Assembly (NCBI GenBank): GCA_963714405.1
Contig: CAVQOH010000006.1
Location: forward strand, 682,001 to 746,000
Length of the DNA: 64,000 bases
DNA from: JAZGGS01 sp963714405
GTDB taxonomy: Bacteria > Bacteroidota > Ignavibacteria > Ignavibacteriales > Ignavibacteriaceae
Direction of reading: 5' to 3'
Shown here: positions 35,275 to 45,198 of the stretch, piece after piece
Layout: each line of letters opens with the position of its first letter
Numbering within the stretch: position 1 is the first letter of the stretch
Notes under the pieces: model-generated
Database searches by the model: none
What the model saw: only the letters and a program-made list of their open reading frames with translations
What the model was told of the DNA's origin: nothing
Made by a program: the position numbers and the translations under genes

Positions 35275-35633
35275 TGGAGGTGGCGGGAGTCGAACCCGCG
35301 TCCGAAATTAAGATCCAATGAACGTCTACACATATAGCCGGTTTTTAATTTTACTTAGAGCTACCAAACTGGCAAGGATCACTTTAAGCGTGCCCGTAAC
35401 CGCCGACGCGGTATTCGCTTCATCTATCCGGGCTGTAGAATCCGCTATCGTATCTAACGGCGTTCACCCAAACCCCAATACGAGAGAGAAAGGGGAACGG
35501 CTGCGTTAATTTACGCAGCTAAGGCGTAATCGTTTTCGCCAATTAAGGTTTTTCCCGCCGTTTAACGTGTCTGCAGGAAACACGATGCGCAGTTCATTGT
35601 CTCTTTAATCCCGTCGAAGCCAATTTCACCCCC
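35275..35633 (-). ncRNA. ssrA: tmRNA (SsrA)
   Basis: A 359-base transfer-messenger RNA. The 5' end GGGGGTGAAATTGGCTTCGA pairs with the 3' arm CACCTCC, and the T arm GGGTTCGACTCCC is intact. The internal message near 35508-35537 encodes GENDYALAA followed by TAA, a degradation tag of the Bacteroidota type. CCA is not encoded (ACAA follows the acceptor). It rescues ribosomes stalled on broken mRNAs together with SmpB. It lies 33 bp after the adenosyltransferase gene's stop. Confidence 0.96.
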
Positions 35634-35666
35634 TAATGGTGAATTATGAAAAAAATAAATTTATTA

Positions 35667-36203
35667 TTATTTCCATTTAACATCAGGATTACCTGAGACT
35701 TTATTTTCATAACGTGCAAGAACAAAAAACAGATCGCTTAACCGGTTTAAATATATAAGAATATTATTATTAATTTCAGCACTTTTTTTTAGTGAAACTA
35801 CTGCTCTCTCTGCTCTTCTTCCAATTGTGCGGCAAATATGAAGATTTGCAGAACTTTTAGAACCACCCGGAAGAACAAAGTTATTAAGTTCTTCCAACTT
35901 CTCATCATATTTATCTATCTGTTTCTCTATAATACTATAGAATTCTTCTGGAGTTCCATCAATTTTGTATTTTTTATCATCGGGGGTCGCCAGTTCTGTT
36001 CCAATTGTGAACAACTGGTTTTGGATTGATAACAATAGGGTTTTTACATTCTCATCAACAATTTCTGTAACAGCTAATCCAATAAATGAATTGAGTTCAT
36101 CTATTGTTCCATATGCTTCAATACGTGAAGAATCTTTACTAACTCTTTTACCTCCATACAAACCAGTTTCTCCTTCATCGCCTTTTCCTGTGTAAATTTT
36201 CAT
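35667..36203 (-). CDS. Cob(I)alamin adenosyltransferase, PduO type
   Basis: 178 residues of the five-helix PduO fold. The ATP-binding N terminus is IYTGKGDEGETGLYGGKRV and the catalytic Arg motif is CRTIGRRAERAVVSL. It makes adenosylcobalamin from cob(I)alamin and ATP. No cobalamin gene is nearby. The ATG overlaps the ygfZ stop (ATGA), so the two are coupled. Confidence 0.93.
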   Translation of the reverse strand: MKIYTGKGDEGETGLYGGKRVSKDSSRIEAYGTIDELNSFIGLAVTEIVDENVKTLLLSIQNQLFTIGTELATPDDKKYKIDGTPEEFYSIIEKQIDKYDEKLEELNNFVLPGGSKSSANLHICRTIGRRAERAVVSLKKSAEINNNILIYLNRLSDLFFVLARYENKVSGNPDVKWK

Positions 36204-37303
36204 TTTGTAAAAGGCAGGGTTTGAATTTTTACAGGAGTTAATTTGCCGGAAGTATTTTTTAGGCTAAGTTCGGTTCCATTACTTAAAAATTGTTTTCTGA
36301 TATAAGCCAAACCAATAAATTCATTTCGTTTAAATGATTTAACATAAGAAGTTACAATTCCAGCCTCAATACCTTTTTCATCAACCAGATTTAATTTCTC
36401 TTCATCATCAATGCGATCAGAAAAAATTACACCGCAAATTTGCTTTTGAACTTTATCATAAGTATCCAACCGTGCTATAACTTCCTGCCCGATAAAACAA
36501 CCTTTTTTTAGATCAATATAATCATTCAAACCCGCTTCAAAAGGATTGTAATCATCATTTAATTCCTGCGGTGCAGATGGAATTCCCTGCTCGATTCTGT
36601 AAGTGTTGTAAGCATCCTCGCCAATCAGTGTAAAATCATACGGACCCTTATTTTCAAGCATATAGTTTATTAGTTTTTTACTGTTATCATAGTCTGCCAG
36701 CAGCCAAAATTTTATTCTACCTATTTCATCTATAAGTTTTATAAGGAAGAATAAAATATTCTCAGTTTGAATAATTCTAAACGTGTTTGGTTCAATTTCA
36801 TTTACAATATTACCGGTAACCAATGTTATAAATGAATCCGCCTGCGGACCACAAAGTTCCAATAAACTATACTTTGAATTTGCATCATTTACCTGAACAT
36901 CATCTGTAATTATGTATTTATTTATCCAGCTCATCACTTTATGTTTATTTTCTCTTTCGCAAACCAAAAGCTGGTAATCTTCAAAATTTAAAAGAACACA
37001 GAGCCCGATAATTCTTCCTTTTTCAGTTGTAAATAATGTTTTTTCAACACCTTCCCGTTTTAATTCTTTTACAGAGTTTGTACTTATACGATGAAGAAAA
37101 TCTAATACGTCCTTTCCTTTTAACTCTATTAACGCCAGGTGAGATATGTTTCGTAAACCAACATTGCTGTAAAGCGCTTCAATTTCTTTTTCAACGGAAG
37201 AATAATATTTTACTATTTTATGTGCATTGTGAGATACTGAATTATAACCCTTTGATTCAAAATATTCAACTAAAGCATCTTTATTATCTTTTACTTCAAG
37301 CAT
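36200..37303 (-). CDS. ygfZ: YgfZ/GcvT-like folate-binding iron-sulfur cluster protein
   Basis: 367 residues of the GcvT superfamily. The YgfZ signature KKGCFIGQEVIARLD is near residues 266-280, with the conserved Cys. The N-terminal half has a GcvT-like IELKGKDVLDFLHRISTNSV region. YgfZ helps assemble or repair Fe-S clusters such as that of MiaB. AGGAG lies before ATG 37303. It is followed by the overlapping cobalamin adenosyltransferase. Confidence 0.88.
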   Translation of the reverse strand: MLEVKDNKDALVEYFESKGYNSVSHNAHKIVKYYSSVEKEIEALYSNVGLRNISHLALIELKGKDVLDFLHRISTNSVKELKREGVEKTLFTTEKGRIIGLCVLLNFEDYQLLVCERENKHKVMSWINKYIITDDVQVNDANSKYSLLELCGPQADSFITLVTGNIVNEIEPNTFRIIQTENILFFLIKLIDEIGRIKFWLLADYDNSKKLINYMLENKGPYDFTLIGEDAYNTYRIEQGIPSAPQELNDDYNPFEAGLNDYIDLKKGCFIGQEVIARLDTYDKVQKQICGVIFSDRIDDEEKLNLVDEKGIEAGIVTSYVKSFKRNEFIGLAYIRKQFLSNGTELSLKNTSGKLTPVKIQTLPFTK

Positions 37304-37381
37304 TTAATCTCCTGAATGGAAAATTTTGTTACTACAAAATTATTAATTACTAACTATAAATAAAACTCAATTATTTTTATC

Positions 37382-38278
37382 TTAATACGGGCGTGTTTGT
37401 TTACGGTTCCTTGTGTTAACATAAACACTGTCATCGTGCTGCCATGTAAACGCAACTGAATCTTGTGAATATACCCTATCTCCTAAATCGTAATAAACAA
37501 ATTCGTAATAATCCGGGTATTTATCATTATTAACATTAGCTATCGTTCTCTTAAAGTTAATTCCTTCATAAGTCATCAATAAATGAGGTTCTATTCTTAA
37601 TCCCTCAACTAAAAAGTAATTGTAATCTATATGTCCAATTCCTCTTCCGTAATGAAAATTTACCCTAATGTACGGAATGTTTTTATAATTCCATTTATGC
37701 AAACTTAAATTATTAAAACCACCATGTGATGGGATGGGAGATTCCCAAACAACCTGAAGTTTCTCATCACTGCACTCAAATAAAGTTATGTAAAAGAATG
37801 CTGTACCAAGTTCCGTGCTGTCCAAATCAATAAAACTCTGATCGTAACCAACTATGTTTTTAGTTTCAATTAATCTTTCACCTGACCTTGATTTTGCAAT
37901 TATCGCAAAAAACAGTCTTTGATCGCTATCATAATTTAAAATTGCAGGTTTAGGAATTTCGAATGTTAAAGTTTTATCAAGATTAACCAGGTATGAACCT
38001 TCGGGATAAGTTTCGAGAACAAATTCATTTAAGGAAAGTGCGTCGCATGGATATCTGCTACCTGCCTGTTCTTTTTGCTGCTCTAAATTATATCGTTGTA
38101 TCATTGCATCTTTTTCCGGTGAATAAGCAACTCCTTCATCACCCCCGGGAGAAAGCTGCTCGACATCTCCTTTTTCCCCGCAGGAGATTGTAAGAATTAA
38201 AATAAATGAAATGAGTAATATTTTAATAAGGTTATACAAACTAAAAATCAATTTTGGATTAATATGATAGCAGAACAA
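37382..38278 (-). CDS. Lipoprotein of unknown function
   Basis: 298 residues from TTG 38278, although a TTG at 38239 gives a cleaner signal peptide. A hydrophobic segment leads to the lipobox LTISC, with Cys33 as the lipidation site. The remainder is beta-rich and contains no motif I recognise. It has a long polar stretch after the Cys (GDVEQLSPGGDEGVAYSPE) and FYITLFECSDEKLQVVWES. An outer-membrane or periplasmic location is inferred. It stands apart from its neighbours by 78 and 135 bp. Confidence 0.6.
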   Translation of the reverse strand: MFCYHINPKLIFSLYNLIKILLISFILILTISCGEKGDVEQLSPGGDEGVAYSPEKDAMIQRYNLEQQKEQAGSRYPCDALSLNEFVLETYPEGSYLVNLDKTLTFEIPKPAILNYDSDQRLFFAIIAKSRSGERLIETKNIVGYDQSFIDLDSTELGTAFFYITLFECSDEKLQVVWESPIPSHGGFNNLSLHKWNYKNIPYIRVNFHYGRGIGHIDYNYFLVEGLRIEPHLLMTYEGINFKRTIANVNNDKYPDYYEFVYYDLGDRVYSQDSVAFTWQHDDSVYVNTRNRKQTRPY

Positions 38279-38413
38279 TAATTATGCCGTAAAAATATAA
38301 CTAAATAAGTTATTTTCTAAATAAAAGATAGTGATGATAAATCTACAAACGAAAATTCGATGTGGTTGAATCGTCCTTAAAATCAACTTTTTAATCTTAA
38401 AATGGTATAAAAG

Positions 38414-39778
38414 CTATTTTGAATATTCATCCAAAAAATAAGCTGAACTGAGAATTCCAAGATGATAATGATTAAGATCGAAATGTTCATTCGGAGAATG
38501 AAGGTTTTCACTATTCAGACCCAGGCCCATAAGCACGGGAGGGGCTTTTAATTTTTCAGCAAAAACCACCACAATTGGAATGGATCCGCCTTCACGCATA
38601 AAAACTGTTTTCTTACCAAAAGCTTTAGACATAGCTTTTGAAGCTGCAATTGTTGATTTGTCTGTAAGCGAGGAGATCATTGGTAAAGCACCATGTAAAT
38701 TTTTTACAGTAACTTTTACAGATTTTGGGGCAATGCTATTAATATATTTTGTAAAAAGCTTAGCTATTCTTTCCGGTTTCTGATAAGGTACAAGTCTCAT
38801 ACTTACTTTTGCTTTTACCTTTGATGGAAGAACTGTTTTTGCACCTTCTTCAGTAAATCCACCAATAATACCATTACAATCAAGTGAAGGTCTTGCCCAC
38901 AATCTTTCTAATGTTGAGTAACCTTTCTCTCCCTGCAATTGATTAATACTCAATTCGCGTGCAAATCTTTTATCAGAATGAGGAAGTGATTGAAACAATG
39001 CTCTTTCTTTTTTTGAAAGTTTTAAGACATCATCATAAAAGCCGGGAATTTTTATTCTGCCATTATTATCCTGAAGCTGGTTTATCATTTTAGCAAGAAC
39101 ATTAATTGGATTGGCAACAGCCCCACCGAAAGAACCTGAATGAAGATCTCTATCAGGTCCTGTTACTTCAATTTCCATGTAACAAAGCCCTCTTAAGCCA
39201 TAAGTAAGCGTTGGTAAACCAGGTGCGAATAATGCTGTATCTGAAATTAGTACCGTGTCACACTTTAGTAGTTTAAGATTTTCCTTTACAAATTTATTTA
39301 AACTCGCACTGCCTATTTCTTCTTCTCCTTCAACAAGTATTTTTACATTAACGGGCAGTTTGCCAACAGTTTTAAAATATGCTTCGATAGATTTTATATG
39401 CACATACATCTGTCCCTTATCATCGGTTGCACCTCTTGCATAAATTTTTCCATTTTTCACAATGGGTGCAAATGGAGGGGAATTCCAGAGATTCAATGGA
39501 TCAACCGGTTGTACATCATAGTGCCCGTAAATAAGAACGGTTGGTTTGCCGGGCGCTTTTAGCCATTCCGCATATACTATTGGATGACCTTTTGAGCGAT
39601 GAATTTTAATTTTATCGAATCCTGCCTTTGCTAATGCAGTTTTAACAAATTGTGCAGCTTTAACCATATCATTTTTATGTTTTGGTAGAGTACTTATACT
39701 TGGAATTTTTAAGAACTCCTTTAACTCCTGGATATATCTTTCACGGTTGCTATTAATGTAGTTAACAATTTTTTCCAA
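38414..39778 (-). CDS. M20 family dipeptidase
   Basis: 454 residues. The M20 metallopeptidase motifs are YGHYDVQPVDP (first zinc ligand and general acid), GATDDKGQ (bridging Asp) and EGEEEIGS (catalytic Glu pair). A lid/dimerisation domain is inserted in the middle. This fits the M20A dipeptidase branch, with cytosolic di- or tripeptide substrates. The start is TTG 39778 preceded by AGGAG. It is 11 bp after the lipoprotein gene upstream, so the two may be cotranscribed. Confidence 0.9.
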   Translation of the reverse strand: MEKIVNYINSNRERYIQELKEFLKIPSISTLPKHKNDMVKAAQFVKTALAKAGFDKIKIHRSKGHPIVYAEWLKAPGKPTVLIYGHYDVQPVDPLNLWNSPPFAPIVKNGKIYARGATDDKGQMYVHIKSIEAYFKTVGKLPVNVKILVEGEEEIGSASLNKFVKENLKLLKCDTVLISDTALFAPGLPTLTYGLRGLCYMEIEVTGPDRDLHSGSFGGAVANPINVLAKMINQLQDNNGRIKIPGFYDDVLKLSKKERALFQSLPHSDKRFARELSINQLQGEKGYSTLERLWARPSLDCNGIIGGFTEEGAKTVLPSKVKAKVSMRLVPYQKPERIAKLFTKYINSIAPKSVKVTVKNLHGALPMISSLTDKSTIAASKAMSKAFGKKTVFMREGGSIPIVVVFAEKLKAPPVLMGLGLNSENLHSPNEHFDLNHYHLGILSSAYFLDEYSK

Positions 39779-39788
39779 TTGTTTCTCC

Positions 39789-40808
39789 TCAGTTTGAAAT
39801 TATTGTGTATCTGAAAATTACTGGTATGTAATTAGTAAAGTTACTAATTGTTTTGTTATCAAGTTGTTTCAAAATTTCTTCAGGTGGAATAAAGAATTTT
39901 TGCCATGGATCATCAACTAAATAGATATTTCCTTCATCATCGATTGTAACAGATTCTATTGATGCATTATAATTAAATTGAGAATAACCTGGAATAGTTG
40001 GATTTAGTAACCAGCTTTTTGAATTAGTGATGTTCAGTTCATCATTTAATTTTAACATGTAAAGAGTTTTATTATTTCTATCCACAGCCCAAAGGTTTAA
40101 ATTATTTTGTACATATAAACCACCTATTGTATGAATTCCTATCTGTTTAGTACTAATTTGCTTTACAATATTAAGTTGTTTTTTATCAACTACAAGAATT
40201 AATGTACTATCTGCGAACTGTTTATCATTAACGAATCCTTCTAATCCCAGATATAGATAATTTGAATCGACAGCCATTCCTTCATATCCAACATTCCAGC
40301 GTGTGTATTTTAAAAATTCCTCTTCTGGCAATATGTTAAGTTTTTCAGCATCAACGATAAGACCATCAAAAATATTATTGTTATCAAAAGATAATTTATA
40401 AATTCCAACGTAATCCTCATAACTTTCAGTATTACCTTCGATTGATAAATAAACAGCTCCCGTATATTTATCATACGTAATTTCTTCAAAATCAAGTTTA
40501 GGAAAATCATGAAACATTTGTTGCACATTTTCACCAAGCTCTATGTTTGTTAAGGTAAACGTTGTATCATCAGAAATTTTAAGTAAATGAATTTTCCCAA
40601 TATCATCTGCAAGAAGAAAAAACTTTTCATCTTTCTCGTTAGAATCTAAATAGGAAATCCCCGAAGTCTGATTTGTATGATACCCATCATCAACTATCCA
40701 CCTTGGATAAAATTCATCAAGATGAAGTTGAGCCACCCGATTTATTTTGTTAGACTGGCAACTTAAAATGACTAACATTACAGAGAATAGAAGCAAGAAT
40801 TTCTGCAT
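39789..40808 (-). CDS. Lipoprotein, probable beta-propeller (phytase-like/SdiA-regulated type)
   Basis: 339 residues. The signal peptide ends in a lipobox (VILSC) with Cys17. The body alternates short strands with turns rich in Asp and Gly, such as TSGISYLDSN, FEEITYDKYTGAVYLSIEG and GNIYLVDDPWQKFF. These patterns resemble six-bladed propellers such as the phytase-like or SdiA-regulated families. The match is structural in kind, and no active site is assigned. It is divergent from lptF. Confidence 0.55.
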   Translation of the reverse strand: MQKFLLLFSVMLVILSCQSNKINRVAQLHLDEFYPRWIVDDGYHTNQTSGISYLDSNEKDEKFFLLADDIGKIHLLKISDDTTFTLTNIELGENVQQMFHDFPKLDFEEITYDKYTGAVYLSIEGNTESYEDYVGIYKLSFDNNNIFDGLIVDAEKLNILPEEEFLKYTRWNVGYEGMAVDSNYLYLGLEGFVNDKQFADSTLILVVDKKQLNIVKQISTKQIGIHTIGGLYVQNNLNLWAVDRNNKTLYMLKLNDELNITNSKSWLLNPTIPGYSQFNYNASIESVTIDDEGNIYLVDDPWQKFFIPPEEILKQLDNKTISNFTNYIPVIFRYTIISN

Positions 40809-40922
40809 TTAGAAAAATATGAGATTGAAATAAGTGCTATCTAATATAGTAAATTCTTACAATATTAGTAATAATGTTTTTAAATTGTTGGTAAACTATT
40901 CAGCTCTGGTTATTTTTATCTA

Positions 40923-42282
40923 ATGATTATACATAAGTATATATTACGCAATCACGTAGCTCCGTTCTTTTATTCTGCAGCAACAATGATGGGAGTTTTG
41001 CTGCTTCAGTTTTTAATGAAGTTTGCGGACCGGCTTGTTGGAAAAGGACTGGATACCTGGTTAATTACCAAATTAATCGCGTATAATCTATCCTGGATGC
41101 TTGTACTCGTAATACCAATGGCAACACTTGTAGCTGCTTTGATGACTTATGGAAGTCTTTCGCAAAATAATGAAGTAACAATCATAAAATCATCCGGCGC
41201 ATCACTTTATAAGATGATGTCTGCATCATTTATCGCAAGTATTATTGTAGCATATTTACTTTTTCTATTTAATAATGAAGTTCTTCCGGATGCTAACTAT
41301 CAGGCAAAAATTCTAATGTCAGATATCTCAAGGAAAAAACCTACTCTTTCTCTGGAGCCGGGATTTTTCTCACAGGAAGTTTCAAATTATGCCATACTTG
41401 TTAGAGATATTGATCAATCTAACAACCAACTGAGTAAAATAACTATTTACGATTATACTGATCCAGCAAAAATAAATGTTGTTACTGCGGATAAAGGGTA
41501 ATATTTTTTTCACAGGATCAGAAAAATTTAATAATGGATTTAAGAAACGGTGAGATCCATGAATCAGATGTTAAAAATACGGGCTTTACAGAAAACTTAT
41601 ATTTGAAAAACATAGGATTTCAATGGATGCTGATCAGTTTCAGTTTCACCAATCGCAAGGAGGATTAAGAGGAGAAAGAGAACTTAGTGTTGAAACAATG
41701 CGATGCTATTGTTGATAGCATAAAATTAAACAGGAAGAAATATTTTGCGGATTTTAAAAGAGCAGGTGAATAAATATTTCTTTAACAAAAGTGAAGCTGG
41801 TAAAGAGAATACTGAATATCCCACGATGTATTCTGTAGAAAACAAAAAGAACGCAGATGCTCTTATATACATAAGAATACAGGATAGGATTAAAACAGCA
41901 AAGAATGTAATAGTTTCAAATATGAAAAAGTTGAATGGTCTAACCAGGGAAATTGAAAAATATGAAGTTGAGATTTATAAAAAATATGCAATCCCTGCCG
42001 CCTGTATAGTTTTTCTGCTGATTGGTGCACCTCTTGGCTATAATGGTGAAAAAAGGTGGATTTGGTGTTGCAGCAAGTATCAGTTTGTTCTTCTTTCATA
42101 ATTTACTGGGCTTTCTTAATCGGTGGTGAAAAATTAGCAGAAAGAGGATTCTTTCTCTCCATTTTTAGGAATGTGGGCCGCAAATATTTTTCTGGGAATA
42201 ATTGGAATTATTTTTAATAATAAAAACCAACCGTGAAACTGTAACATTAAATTTTACGTTACTCAAAAAGATTGATACCTAA
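40923..42282 (+). CDS. lptF: LPS export permease LptF (multiple frameshifts)
   Basis: ATG 40923 opens an intact N-terminal half: RNHVAPFFYSAATMMGVLLL, four helices, and a periplasmic start at about residue 130. After codon 192 the sequence breaks. Recognisable stretches continue in shifting frames, namely FFSQDQKNLIMDLRNGEI (41510-41560), a QFHQSQGGLRGERELSVE region (near 41650), the C-terminal helices from 41745 (IPAACIVFLLIGAPLGYN), then GVAASISLFFF and GMWAANIFLGIIGI. At least five indels are needed. LptF and LptG form the inner-membrane permease that extracts LPS. I regard it as a real gene with sequence errors. Confidence 0.8.
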
Positions 42283-42299
42283 ACGATTCAGATACAACA

Positions 42300-43422
42300 A
42301 TGACGAAAATGAAGATTCTTGATAAATATTTAGTAAAACAATTTTTACAAGCAATTATTTTCGGATTGATTTGTTTTACCGCTTTTGTTTGTAGTTATTG
42401 ATGCGATGGAAAACCTGGATGATTTTATTGATCAGGATGTACCACCGCTTAACATTATTCATTACTATGTTGTTTTTGCTCCTGAAATTTTAAAACTGAT
42501 CACACCTGTTTCAGTATTATTCGCTGCACTTTTTACGGCCGGAAAAAGTTCAAACTTAAGCGAGATTAACTGCAATGCGAGCAAGTGGTGTTAGCATTTA
42601 CAGATTTATGGCACCATTTGTTGTAACTGCATTTTTAATAAGTATTCTTTCCGTTTACTTTGGAGGATACATTGTACCGATGGCAAACAAAACAAAAATT
42701 ACATATCGCACAGGTTTATCTTAAAAAAGGGATTAGTCTTTTACCGGAAGTAACATTTATTTTCAGGATTCACAAGCAAGAATAGTCAGTATTTCTTTTT
42801 TTGATGCCGCAACAAACAATGCAAATCGGGTAAGTATTCAGGATTTTGCTGCTGAAAATGATCCTACAAGAATGAAGGCAGAATTGATGCACAGAAAATT
42901 GAGTTACGATACTTTAACATCTCAATGGAATGCAATTTAAGGGGATTACAAAGGATTTTTTTATGATACTACAGAATCTGCAGTTTTTTTTGATTCACTC
43001 GTGATCAGTAATTTAACTTTAAACCGGTGATCTTGTAAAGAAACAGCAGAAAGCCGCAGGAAATGAATTTAGCTGAACTATCGGAATTAATTGATACACA
43101 GAATCGATCAGGAAATAATCCTACTACAACATTAATTGAATATCATTCCAGGTATGCATTTGCTTTTGCAAATTTAATAATTGTTCTTTTTGGCCTTCCA
43201 ATTTCTGCGAACAGAACGAAAAAGTGGGTTGCAGTGCAAGTTGGAATAAATATTTTAATCACTTTTATCTACCTGGTGTTTATGAAGGTAAGCCAGGCAT
43301 TTGGTAAAAATGGTGCCTTCGATCCCATGTTAACAGCATGGTTTGCAAATTTAATTTTTCTTGCAGGAGCATTATATTACGATTCCGAATATGAGGAATT
43401 GAAAATTTTAAAACCTCTTTAA
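42300..43422 (+). CDS. lptG: LPS export permease LptG (multiple frameshifts)
   Basis: Starts at ATG 42300 or the in-frame 42309 (MKILDKYLVKQFL, a good family N terminus). Frame shifts follow near 42392, 42575, 42700 and beyond. Recognisable blocks in order are VVIDAMENLDDFIDQ, ASGVSIYRFMAPFVVTAF, FFDAATNNANRVSIQDFAA and the intact C-terminal frame 43063-43422 with YHSRYAFAFANLIIVLFGLP. That last block is the conserved helix pair of LptG. It works with LptF and LptB. It is broken in the same style as lptF. Confidence 0.8.
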
Positions 43423-43476
43423 AAGAAATAAGTACACTTTGTTTTAAAGTATGGCTTATTATACTTACAAATAATC

Positions 43477-43805
43477 TTAATTTACTTTTTCTTCCCCCTT
43501 CGGTGGCAACAAATCCAAAATGCTGATTTGGTGGTGCTTCTACTTTTATTTCACCAAATCGCGATTCAAACTTATCAATATTATCCTTTAAAGCTTTTAG
43601 AAGCATTTTTGCATGCTGTGGTGTTGTAATTATTCTTGCGTGCACTTTTGCTTTAGGCACGCCCGGAACAATTCGTGTAAAATCAATTATAAATTCAGCA
43701 GGAGAATGTGTAATTATTGCAAGATTGGAATAAATACCCTCCGCTTCTTTTTCACCAAGTTCAATATTTATTTGCTGTCTCTGTCGTTGTTTCGGTCTGA
43801 TTCAT
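43477..43805 (-). CDS. DUF3467-family protein (frameshifted)
   Basis: About 109 residues. ATG 43805 is preceded by AAGGA. The body reads QQINIELGEKEAEGIYSN, LAIITHSPAEFIIDFTRIVP and KAKVHARIITTPQHAKML, which is the DUF3467 pattern. One indel near 43775 separates the ATG from this body. A second in the G5 run near 43493 would give a natural end EGEEKVN at 43477 instead of running into lptG. Function of the family is unknown. Confidence 0.6.
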
Positions 43806-43823
43806 TTTATCCTTCAAATTAAT

Positions 43824-45006
43824 TTATTGTCTTACTAAACTATCTGCTTTATTAAAAGCATTTTCAGCATGCTTCATCCTCATTCCCAAGCACACCATAA
43901 ACTTTTCCAAGAAGCTCCCATATTTGAGCATTTGTCGGATCAGTTTCAACCACGTCTTCCAAATATGGTAATGCCTAGTTCATATTTTTCTTTATAATCT
44001 TCAGTGATCAGTGCCTGCTCTTCAGCTTCCTCATTTATAGCTGGGCTACCCCATTTTACGTAAGTTACGCCAAGGTTATAAATTGCATTTTCATATTCAG
44101 GATCAATTTCAAGTGCTTTTAAAAACTGTTCTTCAGCTTCTTCAAATTGTTATGCATTAAGTAAAAAACACCATAGTTGTATCTGAAATATCTTGTTATT
44201 AGGATCTTGTTCAACACTTGCTTTAAAAGCATCCATTGCAACATCAATTTTATTTGCACCAATGTACGATTCAGAAAGAGTAACCAGTATATCCGTATTA
44301 GCAGGATAAAGATTTCTTCCTTCTTCAAAAACATCTATTGCATTATTAAAATATTCAATTGCATCAATACTATCCTGAGCAAGTCCATCATTTTTAAAAT
44401 CGATCATTTTATTTGCACCCAGAGTATAATAAATGTTGCCTAAGTATTGATAACCGTCTTCTGATTTTTCAAGCTCAATTAATTTCTTCAAAGGATCGAT
44501 TGCGATTTCTGAGTTGCCCCGGAACTTAAATAAACAAACGCAAGATTACTGTAGTTATCTGCTGAATCAGGTGCAAGCATTACTGCATTTTTGAAATAGT
44601 TTATTGCTAATATCATAAAACATTTTTGTACTGTCTTTATCTTGAGTAGCTTCCTCCTCTTTGGAAACTACTGACTCCTTTATTAAACATATTAGCTCCA
44701 GTGAGATAACTTGTGGTTTTCAATATCTGTTGCAAATTTATTGCTGATTGCAAGTGATTTATCAAAAGATGCTACCATTTTCTCGATATCATCCAATTCA
44801 CCATAAACATGACCCATTAAAAAATAACCTTCATCACTTTTCGGATTTTTTTCAATATCTTTTTGAAGCATTTCAAGTGCTTTATCAAAATTTTTCTGCT
44901 CAATATAAAGCCGGGCACTGGTTAATTCAGTAGATGAGCATTGATATCCGCTAAGAACCATTCCGATTAGGAAAGTAATTACAATTAAAATTTTTGAATG
45001 TTGCAT
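43824..45006 (-). CDS. TPR-repeat envelope protein (multiple frameshifts)
   Basis: ATG 45006 has GGAG 6 bases upstream. A hydrophobic segment with a possible weak lipobox (SGYQC) begins the protein. TPR units follow in several frames, such as ARLYIEQKNFDKALEMLQKD and MGHVYGELDDIEKMVASF, then a YLGNIYYTLGANKM block at 44430 and AMDAFKASVEQDPNNKIF. It ends AFNKADSLVRQ at 43824. At least four indels break the frame. Role unknown. Likely coupled to the DUF3467 gene downstream. Confidence 0.55.
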
Positions 45007-45198
45007 ATTTACTCCATCAATTTGATTCAATTATGAGTTTAAAGTTACCACATTGCACCCCGATAATCAAGGATGGTAAACGCTATGAATATCGTAAATA
45101 ATATCATTTTTTACTTAATATTTAAGTTTTTAATGGGTTAACTAAATTGCATTTGCTAGCAGAATAGAATATTTTTCAATTTAAAATCTGAGAGAATT

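Noticed and set aside
35318..35509. 63-codon plus-strand frame
   Set aside because: Falls entirely inside the tmRNA on the opposite strand.
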